From NCBI GenBank assembly GCA_031316115.1, contig JALDRC010000009.1:62001-126000 (forward strand): 64,000 bases of DNA, in the 5' to 3' direction. This document shows positions 47,004 through 55,189 of this stretch, piece after piece; position 1 is the stretch's first letter, and each line of letters starts with the position of its first letter. The notes under the pieces are model-generated. The model did no database searches, was not told the origin of the DNA, and was given only the letters and a program-made list of their open reading frames with translations. The position numbers were made by a program, and so were the translations under genes. This stretch comes from Nitrososphaeraceae archaeon. Its GTDB lineage: Archaea; Thermoproteota; Nitrososphaeria; Nitrososphaerales; Nitrososphaeraceae.

Positions 47004-49274
47004 TCAATAAAAATTATCTAATTTATATATTGATTGTAGATTTTTATCAAATGCTATTCCAAATGGTTCTAATACGGTATTACAAGTGTCAATTAATAAT
47101 TCAGAATATCTCTTAATATCATAATCAGTTTTATTATCTAATAATTGCAAGGGAAGTACTCTATTTGATTTAGTTTTACTATAATCTGTTATAATATATT
47201 GTAAAATTTGACCTGCTTTTAGATATTCTCCATTCAATTCAAGCTGTCTTAAAGCGTTATTTTCTAGTGTATTTCTTTTTTTATCATATTGATTGTAATC
47301 TTTTGAAAGCAGTTTTGTAAATACCAGTTTTTCAGGATATACTTTACGAGTTTTCAATAGAACAAGATAGTTTTGAATTTTTTTGATTATTAGAGATATT
47401 TTATTTTGTTTTATATCTGAAATTGAATTTCCTTTGGACAATATATCTAAAATTTCGTTTTGGCATTGTGAGAAAAACTGAGGTGTATCATGTCTTCTTG
47501 ATTCGATACCTCTTGTTTTTAGAGTTCCATCTTCAAATACTCCAAAATATCTATCTAGTACTGGAAGATGTGGATTTATTTCAGAAGGAAGAAAAGCAAT
47601 CCATTTGTATATTCCTTCAAAGGATATGTCAAATTTAGTTTCCCTTTCTATAGTTTCTTTTAATTTGATATAATCATTTTTTGTTGTACTCTTTTCGTTT
47701 TTTTTGACATAAATTGAGTCTACTATTCCATGTAAGACATCAAAACCCATATCTTCAGCAGTATGCATCGTTTTAGAAAGAATGTTTCTTGCAAAAGCAC
47801 AAACAGCTATATGTGCATCTATTCGTCCAAATTTTGCATTACTAAATCCTAAATAACCAAAGGAAGTTACCAGGATCCATTTTAAAGATGATTGTCTTTT
47901 ATCATAAATATTTTTTAATACTAAATCGGATGTTTTATTTTTAAGATTTTTATATTTTGATCTTTTTTCTAATACTACTTCTAATGATTCAGGAACTAAT
48001 CCTTTTTTATTACAAATGTGGTAGTTTATATCAGGTACCGTAAATTGAGGATTATCAAAACAACAATCACATAATACTGTCTCTGCTGAAATATTTCTCT
48101 TTAACATTATATTTGGATAAAGAGAAACAAAATCAAATTCTGCTACTTTTTCATGTAATCCTATTTGTGGTTCTAATATTAAACCGCCTCTATCAGCTAA
48201 AAAAAGTTCCATCATATTTTTAGGATTTTCATTCAACAATGGTTTCCAAGGTATTAGTAAACCTCTTTTTGTAGCATTATAAAGATGCAAACTTGTTAAA
48301 CATCTACCAATAGAAGCTCTTGATGCCTCATGCAATGGAATCCTACATAATCTGGAAATTTCGAATAAACCTTCTAAATCTGAACCAGTTCTAATTGTAA
48401 ATGAATTACTTTTATCAATATGGATCCTGCCGAATAATTTAATAACCGATGGTTTAAAATAGGTTTTACCATAAGAAAAAAACGTATTTCCTTTTCTTTT
48501 CGGATTTGTTAAAGGTATAGTATTATCTCTACTTAGACATAAATCAACTTTATTTAATTTTGCTCTATAAATTAAATATGGAAATGTAAATGAATCTCCA
48601 TCATCTGTAAAAATAAAATCTGGATCTATAGTTTTAACGATTTTTATTAATTCATTTAATAATTCTTTTTCTGATTTGCCTGAAATATCTATAATTTGGT
48701 TTTTGTTATTGTTATTATCATAATGTGTAATGCTAATAGAGTTTAATTCATCTGTTATTTTTATAATTTTACCCTTTTGAAAATTAAGCTTAAGATGAAT
48801 CGTTTCAAAATGTGGAAGCAAGTAATCAGTAGATTCTACATTATCATTTTTTTTAGATTTCCAAATCAAATTTGATTTGTTATCATTATCAATTATCTCG
48901 AAAAATCCTAAAGGAAATATGTTATGATCAAAAAAATATTGTTGTTCAGGCAGTAAATCTACATCGTATAATCTAAAATCATTATACCCATTCATTTTTT
49001 CAATAGAATTTGTTAATTTTGAATTTTTATGTAAGGTGACAAGTTTTATGACAGTTGATTTTTTTGTATCTGTTATTGTTTCTAATCTCTTAACGAATTT
49101 GTATGAGCTAATTGAAGAACAAATATAATCATCTTGAACTAATTTCTTCAGTTTGTCTGTATTATCCGAGGCAACATAAAAATAATTCTGCCATTCGTCT
49201 TCAATACGAATATACCTAGAAGTATTATTATTATCGATATTTTCTAAATCATTTAATCTTATCCAAAAAACCAT
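47004..49274 (-). CDS. Divergent family-B DNA polymerase, exonuclease apparently inactive
   Basis: 756 residues. The polymerase core is intact in outline: motif A EFDFVSLYPNIM with Asp381, motif B LKWILVTSFGYLG (Lys kept; canonical NSxYG changed to TSFG), and motif C GIVDSIYVKK with Asp519 (first Asp of the usual DTD lost, metal-binding second Asp kept). The 3'-5' exonuclease region is recognisable (HLKLNFQKGKIIKIT for Exo I, TDDGDSFTFPYLIYRA for Exo II), but the DxE of Exo I and the FD Asp of Exo II are absent. That predicts a non-proofreading enzyme. It is the last gene of a minus-strand operon behind a degenerate RadA-like protein and two small proteins. A translesion or mutagenic repair polymerase is the best guess; it is not the replicative PolB. 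Confidence 0.85.
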   Translation of the reverse strand: MVFWIRLNDLENIDNNNTSRYIRIEDEWQNYFYVASDNTDKLKKLVQDDYICSSISSYKFVKRLETITDTKKSTVIKLVTLHKNSKLTNSIEKMNGYNDFRLYDVDLLPEQQYFFDHNIFPLGFFEIIDNDNKSNLIWKSKKNDNVESTDYLLPHFETIHLKLNFQKGKIIKITDELNSISITHYDNNNNKNQIIDISGKSEKELLNELIKIVKTIDPDFIFTDDGDSFTFPYLIYRAKLNKVDLCLSRDNTIPLTNPKRKGNTFFSYGKTYFKPSVIKLFGRIHIDKSNSFTIRTGSDLEGLFEISRLCRIPLHEASRASIGRCLTSLHLYNATKRGLLIPWKPLLNENPKNMMELFLADRGGLILEPQIGLHEKVAEFDFVSLYPNIMLKRNISAETVLCDCCFDNPQFTVPDINYHICNKKGLVPESLEVVLEKRSKYKNLKNKTSDLVLKNIYDKRQSSLKWILVTSFGYLGFSNAKFGRIDAHIAVCAFARNILSKTMHTAEDMGFDVLHGIVDSIYVKKNEKSTTKNDYIKLKETIERETKFDISFEGIYKWIAFLPSEINPHLPVLDRYFGVFEDGTLKTRGIESRRHDTPQFFSQCQNEILDILSKGNSISDIKQNKISLIIKKIQNYLVLLKTRKVYPEKLVFTKLLSKDYNQYDKKRNTLENNALRQLELNGEYLKAGQILQYIITDYSKTKSNRVLPLQLLDNKTDYDIKRYSELLIDTCNTVLEPFGIAFDKNLQSIYKLDNFY

Positions 49275-49364
49275 CTTGTTGTTATTTTTAGAAAGATAAA
49301 TATCAAATAACCAACCAGTAATAATATTAGTAATTAAGATTTCTCCTCCTGATTGATTATTATA

Positions 49365-49676
49365 TTATTGTTTATTTTGTTTCACTTTATATAGTAAATT
49401 CTTATGATGTTCTATTAAAATACTCATAATAACTGAAGTAGTAGTAGAAAAAGAATCTTGATTTACTTTTGCATTAATTGCTGAAGAGTATTTGTAACAG
49501 TTTTTAAGCATATCATAAAATAATTCTCTTTCGTGTTTTCTTAAGCAATCTGCATAACTTTTCCATGATTCTATTTCTTTGGTAATAATATCGTCATAGG
49601 GAAAAAGATTGGACGAAGATAATATTTCTTTTTTCACCTCTCTAGTAGATAACAATAACAATTGAAAAAATTTCAT
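49365..49676 (-). CDS. Small helical operon protein B (polymerase module)
   Basis: 103 residues. The core SWKSYADCLRKHERELFYDM, then KYSSAINAKV and SVIMSILIEHHKNLLYKV, is helical. This core can be aligned by eye with residues ~17-70 of the preceding small protein (YIQNLDKSKQKIFKYMF, NLIMFLLSLYNNKKILLL), so the two appear to be paralogues. It overlaps that gene by 35 bp in another frame and lies 90 bp before the polymerase gene. Likely an adaptor between the RadA-like protein and the polymerase; this is inference from operon order only. Confidence 0.65.
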   Translation of the reverse strand: MKFFQLLLLSTREVKKEILSSSNLFPYDDIITKEIESWKSYADCLRKHERELFYDMLKNCYKYSSAINAKVNQDSFSTTTSVIMSILIEHHKNLLYKVKQNKQ

Positions 49677-49896
49677 TTAAATTCTTTTTTAACAATAATA
49701 TTTTTTTGTTATTATACAAAGATAGTAAAAACATTATTAGATTAGTATCACAGTAAGACTCAGAGTTAGAGAGATATGCAATTGAAAACATATATTTAAA
49801 TATTTTTTGCTTACTTTTGTCTAAATTCTGGATATATATTACACCACTTTTTTCCGTTAATGCAATAATTCTAAATGCTGGAATCGTTCTACCCAT
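49642..49896 (-). CDS. Small operon protein A (polymerase module)
   Basis: 84 residues. The N-terminus MGRTIPAFRIIALTE, then KSKQKIFKYMFSIAYLSN and MFLLSLYNNKKILLLKKNL, shows the same helix order as protein B. It begins 3 bp after the stop of the RadA-like gene and overlaps protein B by 35 bp, so translation is coupled. It could be the first half of one longer protein split by a frameshift: the overlap is larger than usual and both halves have the same core. DNA-binding function unproven. Confidence 0.55.
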   Translation of the reverse strand: MGRTIPAFRIIALTEKSGVIYIQNLDKSKQKIFKYMFSIAYLSNSESYCDTNLIMFLLSLYNNKKILLLKKNLNEIFSIVIVIY

Positions 49897-49899
49897 TTT

Positions 49900-50517
49900 T
49901 TACACTATTTTATTAGATGTTATCATTATTTTTGACTTTTGTGTATTAATATTAACAACTTTTTGAATTCCATCTATCATTACAGGAGAAAATATTGCAA
50001 TTATTGATTTTGAAATACTATTTATAGAGTTGATCATGTGATTCAAAAGCCATTTTCTTTCAGAAAAATGTAATTGCTCATCTACAGCAAATAAATCTGT
50101 AATTATTACAAGATTTGACTTGTACTTTTGAATCATATTTGGTAATTTACAAATTATTGTATCAGCAAGTTGATGTGCAGTAAAGGATCTTGTTACGATA
50201 ATTCTCTCTAAAACTGAATCAACATTTATCCCATATTTAATGGCATAATCTACAAAACTGTAAAAATCCAAATGAGTTAATTGACCTCTTTTGTTCCCAT
50301 CAATAATGGTAACAGAAGGAGAGTTCAAACCTCCATAATTTCTTGGCAATAATGCTTTAATAGCTAATTTAGGGATCAAATCATAAAGATTTAGAAAAAG
50401 GGTTGGTGAACCAATCGTTAAATTAATTAATTGATTCTTTTGTATATCTATTTTGAATGACTTTAACAGGTAATCATGAGCTGATACAAAAAGTGGAGAT
50501 TCAAGATTGGTAAACAT
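49900..50517 (-). CDS. RadA/RecA-like protein lacking Walker A
   Basis: 205 residues. Archaeal RadA features are visible: YAIKYGINVDSVLERIIVTRSFTAHQ corresponds to the RadA helix, conserved strand and HQ before the L1 loop, and NLVIITDLFAVDEQLHFSER to the Walker B strand with the following SER/RQ region. Where the P-loop should be, the sequence reads LTIGSPTLFLNLYDLIP, with no GKT. ATP binding is therefore unlikely. First gene of the operon with two small proteins and the polymerase. In bacteria, degenerate RecA-like ImuA/SulA-type proteins sit in the same place relative to translesion polymerases, so a bridging role to real RadA filaments is proposed. Confidence 0.75.
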   Translation of the reverse strand: MFTNLESPLFVSAHDYLLKSFKIDIQKNQLINLTIGSPTLFLNLYDLIPKLAIKALLPRNYGGLNSPSVTIIDGNKRGQLTHLDFYSFVDYAIKYGINVDSVLERIIVTRSFTAHQLADTIICKLPNMIQKYKSNLVIITDLFAVDEQLHFSERKWLLNHMINSINSISKSIIAIFSPVMIDGIQKVVNINTQKSKIMITSNKIV

Positions 50518-50700
50518 TTTGAAATACCTTATTTGTCAATAAAAAAATAACAAAAATATTTTATCAGATCGCAAGACGAGAATACTTAATTTTTTAAAAA
50601 CTACTTCACTAACACTAAAGATCCATTTGTTTTTGTTTTTGTTTTTTTTTAGATTCTTGTATACAATTTTTATCATGATATCCTTGATCATTAACATAAA

Positions 50701-50799
50701 TTAACCTAATCATACTACTTAAATGTTATGTTAATTTAACCTAAAATTATTAAAAGTTGCTTTAAGTTAGGATAAAGGTTATATCATACTTTAACCTAA
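50701..50799. promoter_or_regulatory. Repeated TTAACCTAA boxes upstream of the putative regulator
   Basis: Three exact copies of TTAACCTAA lie at 50701-50709, 50736-50744 and 50791-50799, with a related inverted form (ttaagttagg, 50762-50771). The last copy overlaps the TATA-like ctaaatatat at 50796-50805, just 18 nt before the ATG at 50817. This is the layout of an operator for the divergent gene and perhaps for the polymerase operon on the other side. Confidence 0.5.
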
Positions 50800-50816
50800 A
50801 TATATCTATTACTAAT

Positions 50817-51212
50817 ATGGCACAAAAAAAAGGTTGGTTAACCGTGCAGGTAAGAGAGGAAGTCAAAAATAATTTATTTGATATATATAATAAAGATAAA
50901 AAAAGGCCGTCTAATCAAAAATTCACCGCATATTTAGATCTCATTTTAAAAAATACAATTGAATTCAATAAACAAGTTACAAAATATGGTCCGTTTCTGG
51001 AATTTACTTCTGCAATAGACAATCACATAGTTGTTAAAGACAATACAATGAATAGACTTGTAACGATATTTATAAACTCTAAAAATAAAGAGTTACAGTG
51101 TGATTTTTGTCAAAAAACTGATTGTTTGCATATAGGATTTTGTTATGCAGTACCAGAAATTTATAAGGTATTAATTGAGAACGGTTTTAGACCAAATAAA
51201 GATCGAAAATAA
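50817..51212 (+). CDS. Putative DNA-binding regulator with Cys cluster, divergent to polymerase operon
   Basis: 131 residues. The N-terminal WLTVQVREEVKNNLF, a helix, then RPSNQKFTAYLDLILKN looks like a ribbon-helix-helix-type or similar dimeric DNA-binding region (one strand, two helices). The C-terminal part has CDFCQKTDCLHIGFC, four Cys and a His fitting one zinc or Fe-S site. It is transcribed away from the polymerase operon, with three TTAACCTAA boxes before it, suggesting autoregulation and control of the operon. The DNA-binding assignment is inference from pattern. Confidence 0.6.
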   Translation: MAQKKGWLTVQVREEVKNNLFDIYNKDKKRPSNQKFTAYLDLILKNTIEFNKQVTKYGPFLEFTSAIDNHIVVKDNTMNRLVTIFINSKNKELQCDFCQKTDCLHIGFCYAVPEIYKVLIENGFRPNKDRK

Positions 51213-51513
51213 TAGTTTTGAATATTCTCTGAATGAATAGAATATATAATAACATGATTTTGCTAGTTTAATAATTTTTGTGTTGGTATTATTTTAATAT
51301 TTTATTCCAGATAAAAAAATAAAATAAGCATAACATTTGGTAAAGAAATAGCTATACTTTAAAATAACCTTTGAGATTTTCTATTAGAACAATTCAACAT
51401 ACCCAAAAAGGTTACGATAAGCAATATAATATTTATTGGATTTTATTATATATCTGTTAAAATATATGTAAAACAGTATCAACCTAATGGTTATTTTATT
51501 TGATAGATTATAG
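51213..51513. other. Intergenic up to IS6-like element
   Basis: AT-rich, no gene. It ends with the left copy of the target duplication, gattatag. Confidence 0.4.
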
Positions 51514-52237
51514 GGTGCTGTTAAGTTAGCGAAAGAGCTAAAGCTATGAATGTTCTATTTCTAATCTATGGTCATTAGATTATTTGAAAGAAACAGAATA
51601 TCCACATGTATAGTAATGTATTCTTTGTATTTGTACTTTCTTGGTCTCAGTCTACGAAATACGTCTAAAGCACTGGAACTGTTCAAGGATCAAAAAAGAA
51701 GTTATGTTGCAATTTGGGAGTGGATTCAACGTTTTGGTTCATTGCAGATTTTTAAGAGAAAAAGAGTTTCAGCATTCATCGTAGATGAAACAATTATTCA
51801 GATTGGTGATCAGCATTTTTGGTTATGGATTTGTATTGAACCAGTTCAGAGATCTGTGCTTGGAATCCATATATCCAAAGAGAGAAACATGTTTGTAGCA
51901 GAGAATTTTATCAGTTCTCTTGTATCCAAATATGGTAGACATACAGTTTACACAGATGTAGGTACATGGTATCCACAAGTATGTAACTTTTTACATCTAA
52001 AACATAGATTGAATTCACCTTTTGAGAAAAGTCTGATGGAAAGAGTGATGCAGTACTTTAAGGATAGAACAGAATGTTTTGATGATTACTATCCGTGTAC
52101 CAAGAATAATGGTATAAAATGTGATCTACTACATGTATACAATTGGATGAAATTGTTTGTTTATCTATATAATTCAAAAGTTAGAAATATTATTTTATTC
52201 AAAATTGGAGGTGAAATACTCTTAACTTAACAGCACC
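51514..52237 (+). mobile_element. Complete IS6-like insertion sequence with perfect 8-bp target duplication
   Basis: Terminal inverted repeats ggtgctgttaagtta (51514-51528) and taacttaacagcacc (52223-52237) are perfect over 15 bp. The flanking gattatag at 51506-51513 and 52238-52245 is an exact 8-bp duplication, as IS6-family elements make. Element length is 724 bp with a single transposase gene. Identical flanks point to a recent insertion, placed between the putative regulator of the polymerase module and a cupredoxin gene. Confidence 0.93.
51568..52230 (+). CDS. IS6-family (IS240-like) DDE transposase
   Basis: 220 residues filling the element; the stop lies inside the right inverted repeat. 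DDE residues are recognisable: Asp in AFIVDETIIQIGDQHFWLW, Asp in VYTDVGTWYP and Glu in SLMERVMQYFKDRTECFDDY. The N-terminal helix region NTSKALELFKDQKRSYVAIW is the DNA-binding part. No frameshift or stop, so it is probably active. ATG at 51568 or 51571. Confidence 0.92.
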   Translation: MVIRLFERNRISTCIVMYSLYLYFLGLSLRNTSKALELFKDQKRSYVAIWEWIQRFGSLQIFKRKRVSAFIVDETIIQIGDQHFWLWICIEPVQRSVLGIHISKERNMFVAENFISSLVSKYGRHTVYTDVGTWYPQVCNFLHLKHRLNSPFEKSLMERVMQYFKDRTECFDDYYPCTKNNGIKCDLLHVYNWMKLFVYLYNSKVRNIILFKIGGEILLT

Positions 52238-52303
52238 GATTATAGTATAGATTAGTTATTAAAGCGTTGTTTTACTGTAGACAATAAAAAAATAATGGGA
52301 AAA

Positions 52304-53185
52304 TTAACTCGTTTTTAGCTCAAATGAGGCTTTTATTGGAATATCTACTGGTTGACCATTCATTGATACTATTTCTACACTTATTGGATAAGATGTACCC
52401 TTTTTGAAATCTGATTCGATATGATAAGCTCCTGTAGAGCTAAAATCTGGACCGTAGACGCTGGTCTCATTGGTATTTGAAGAAACTAGCTCGAGTGGAA
52501 GAGATCTGCCATATGTATTGAACAAATGTGAAACTACTTGTGAATTAGTTTGTCCATCTTCACTGATTGTTACATTAAATGTAAGAGGAGTTGATCCGTC
52601 AAGTGGTACTGTCTTTGGACTGAAATCAATTAAGACTCGTGGAATGTTTGAAATATCCCATATTGAACCCGAACCTAATTTTATATCAAAGCTTCCTCCA
52701 CTGAATAGAGTACTGGCTGCAGATACTAAAGCAACTCTCCACGGATGGATATTACAATGATATACAAATTCCCCATCTTGATTAAAAGTATATTGGAAGA
52801 ACGAGTTAGCTGTCGCCGGCATTAATCCTGAATTAAAGATCGAACCTGAATCGTTTGCCCCTGGCTTCCCGCTAGTTACTGTATGAGGCTGTCCATAGTC
52901 ATTATTAAACCAGCCTACAGTAGTACCTGTAGGAACTGCAATCTGTGGGGGATAATAATGATATAAACTATCTCTTTGAGCAGCACCAGGTATTATGCTT
53001 ACTGCATAAGTAGCATCGACATTTTGTAATGTAGCCATGCTGCCTGCATATTGCGCAAAGATTTGTGGTGTTGCTAACTGTATTGTTAGAGCAAATAATA
53101 ACGGTAGGATCCATAGAATTTGATTCTTCGTCATTTTCTTGGATAACGAAGAACTATATGTATAATTATTAGGTGTACACTGCAA
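52304..53185 (-). CDS. Exported plastocyanin/azurin-like copper protein with C-terminal beta domain
   Basis: 293 residues from the first ATG; the ATG giving MTKNQILWILPLL (residue 18) is the likelier start because it directly precedes the signal peptide (WILPLLFALTIQLATPQIFA). Residues ~70-165 form a cupredoxin: PPQIAVPTGTTVGWFNND, GQPHTVTSG (first His ligand) and GEFVYHCNIHPWRVAL (Cys and second His). The usual axial Met is missing after HPWR. The remaining ~130 residues are an Ig-like domain. Such blue-copper proteins are numerous in ammonia-oxidising archaea, where they carry electrons outside the membrane. Confidence 0.85.
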   Translation of the reverse strand: MQCTPNNYTYSSSLSKKMTKNQILWILPLLFALTIQLATPQIFAQYAGSMATLQNVDATYAVSIIPGAAQRDSLYHYYPPQIAVPTGTTVGWFNNDYGQPHTVTSGKPGANDSGSIFNSGLMPATANSFFQYTFNQDGEFVYHCNIHPWRVALVSAASTLFSGGSFDIKLGSGSIWDISNIPRVLIDFSPKTVPLDGSTPLTFNVTISEDGQTNSQVVSHLFNTYGRSLPLELVSSNTNETSVYGPDFSSTGAYHIESDFKKGTSYPISVEIVSMNGQPVDIPIKASFELKTS

Positions 53186-53705
53186 GAAAATGCAAATTCA
53201 TTTAAAATAATTGTATATCGTTATTAAAATATTCTGATATGAATAATTTAAATTATAACCAAAAAAAGAGAATTTGAAGAGCAAATACTTCTTTTTAATA
53301 TGAATACTTAAGAAACAAAAAAGGTGAAAAAAATAGCAAAATACTTGATTTAACTATATTCATTCTAATTTTAATACAATATAAAAAAATAATAAATCTA
53401 AAAGTCTTGTTATCTCATATCATATAATTAATATTTATTTATTAAAATATTCAGCTCATGATAGGTCAATAGTTTTTTCATCTGCTAAGCTTATTAAAAC
53501 ATAATCTATAATCATCAACACTAATTCTATTCAAAACAATATTTTTGGTTGAATATTAATTTAAAATAAAAATTTTAAAAAGGTTTTCTAATAAATACAT
53601 AGAATTATTTCGTAAACTTTTTATCCCCATCTCCATGCTTGTCGGTAGGAACAATAAGTAAAGTAATTAGTACAAACTCAGTAGTTTATTGATGGTATCA
53701 TTTAA
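53186..53705. other. Non-coding stretch
   Basis: About 520 bp, AT-rich. Upstream region of the cupredoxin gene; nothing else assigned. Confidence 0.4.
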
Positions 53706-54020
53706 TTAATTAAAATTATATACTAATGTATTGGCATCATAATCATACAATTGTATAAACGATTTAGCAACTAATACATCATGTCCTTCTTGATCAACTA
53801 TAACTAAAATATCATTTGTGGATCTATAAATAAACTCTTTTTTGTATTTGTATTAACCATCTATCTAAAAACTAATAAACAATTTCTATCTTTGCAATTA
53901 TTTCTTGTTTATCTGAGAATAAGATTTATCTATTACATTATTTCTAAGAAATTATTGTTGGATTAAGTTTAGAAATTGAACCTGATTGTGGATGTTGAAT
54001 AGCATAAAATTCAGATTAAC
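53706..54020 (-). pseudogene. Frameshifted gene relic, family unknown
   Basis: Protein-like stretches follow one another on the minus strand in changing frames: YAIQHPQSGSISKLNPTIIS, then LFSDKQEIIAKIEIVY, then KKEFIYRSTNDILVIVDQEG continuing as HDVLVAKSFIQLYDYDANTL and ending NFN at 53706. Together they suggest a protein of about 105 residues broken by at least two frameshifts and a stop. No start codon found; no family recognised. Confidence 0.35.
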
Positions 54021-54439
54021 CCTAATTAGTTTAATTTTATTGCGCATTTATTGTTATTATGAGTAAAGATGTGAAGGTAGCGGAGCGTAGAGCTCAATAC
54101 TGTTAATGTTAAATTAATCCTCATTATTTCAATGCAAATATAATAAAATTTAAATTTTCATATTAGTAATTATTATATTCAACAAATTTAAATTAATATC
54201 TATAAAATCCTATAAAACGGACATTTTCACACTGTTTTCTATGTTATTGTTAGCTATTAATAATGAATTCAGAATAAATGCCTTGTTCTACTAATAAAAG
54301 ATAATTTATTTTATTATTCTGTAATTCTAGCACAATAAAGATATCACATCATACTATGAAGTATACACTATTTTGATATAAGTTAGTATAAATTTATATT
54401 TATTAACCATGATAAAATTGAAATTCAAGAAATAATGAT

Positions 54440-54610
54440 TTATTCTTTATTACACTTATCATTAACATTCTTTTTACAATTATGGCTGTGTCTCCAACTT
54501 CCATTCATAAAATATTCAAGATGTTTATTTTTATTAGTATCAACAATTACTCGTTCATCAAGATTTTTAGCAGATGTAGATTTAGAAAAGAATTCTATTT
54601 TTTTTCTCAT
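54440..54610 (-). CDS. Small basic protein with Cys/His tail, 56 aa
   Basis: ATG at 54610, stop at 54440. Begins MRKKIEFFSKSTSAKNLDER and ends in WRHSHNCKKNVNDKCNKE. Charged, soluble, with HSHNC and C five residues apart near the end, possibly metal-binding. The overlapping plus-strand frame (54435-54707) is hydrophobic, as expected of the complement of a charged gene. Function unknown. Confidence 0.45.
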   Translation of the reverse strand: MRKKIEFFSKSTSAKNLDERVIVDTNKNKHLEYFMNGSWRHSHNCKKNVNDKCNKE

Positions 54611-54925
54611 ATTTTACTTACAAAGCATCTTAATAAGAATGTTATCGTGTTGTTATAAATATATCTGGAATCGATATATTTTCGATTATTTAGGCAGTTT
54701 TCTATAAATTGTCTTTTATTCAAGATGTATTTGTTCTCATCTTGTTCTGGGAGTTTTGGTAATCTATTGTTTAACCCGTCTTAATTCTTATGACAAGTGA
54801 TCATCTTATAGAATATTTGTTAATCCTTATTCCTTTATTTTCGAATTTGTCCAATAAATATTAATTCTATTACTAGCTACATTCTGTATCAAATGGGTAT
54901 CAAAATTAAGCTACTATTATTTGCA

Positions 54926-55057
54926 TTAGTGTTGTAGCATGGATATAGGTATTATTTTGGATTCTGTTTCCTTGTTATATCTTTGTATATTACATTTTGT
55001 TCCGTTGGGATTTTGGCAAGTTAGACAGTATCGTTATTTTTTCTTAATAAACCTCAT
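54926..55057 (-). pseudogene. Possible remnant of a small Cys-containing gene
   Basis: An ATG at 55057 gives MRFIKKK and then an in-frame TAA. The same frame continues as RYCLTCQNPNGTKCNIQRYN and on to PISMLQH. The Cys pair CLTC plus a later Cys look like a small zinc-binding protein silenced by one stop codon. Weak evidence. Confidence 0.25.
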
Positions 55058-55189
55058 CTAGGGGACCGATATTTTTGTATAATACCAAGATTTATAGGAT
55101 ATGATCAAAATCAAATATACTCAAAGAATAATAGAAAAAGTATCTACTATGCATAAATATTTTGAAAATAATGGAAATGTAAAAAAATA

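Noticed and set aside
47004-51212. Casposon or other self-synthesising transposon, because of a family-B polymerase near insertion sequences
   Set aside because: No Cas1-like integrase, no long terminal inverted repeats around the polymerase operon and no other replication or capsid genes; the partner genes fit a repair operon better.
54435-54707. 90-aa plus-strand membrane protein
   Set aside because: It is the hydrophobic complement of a charged minus-strand frame (54440-54610) and has no domain.
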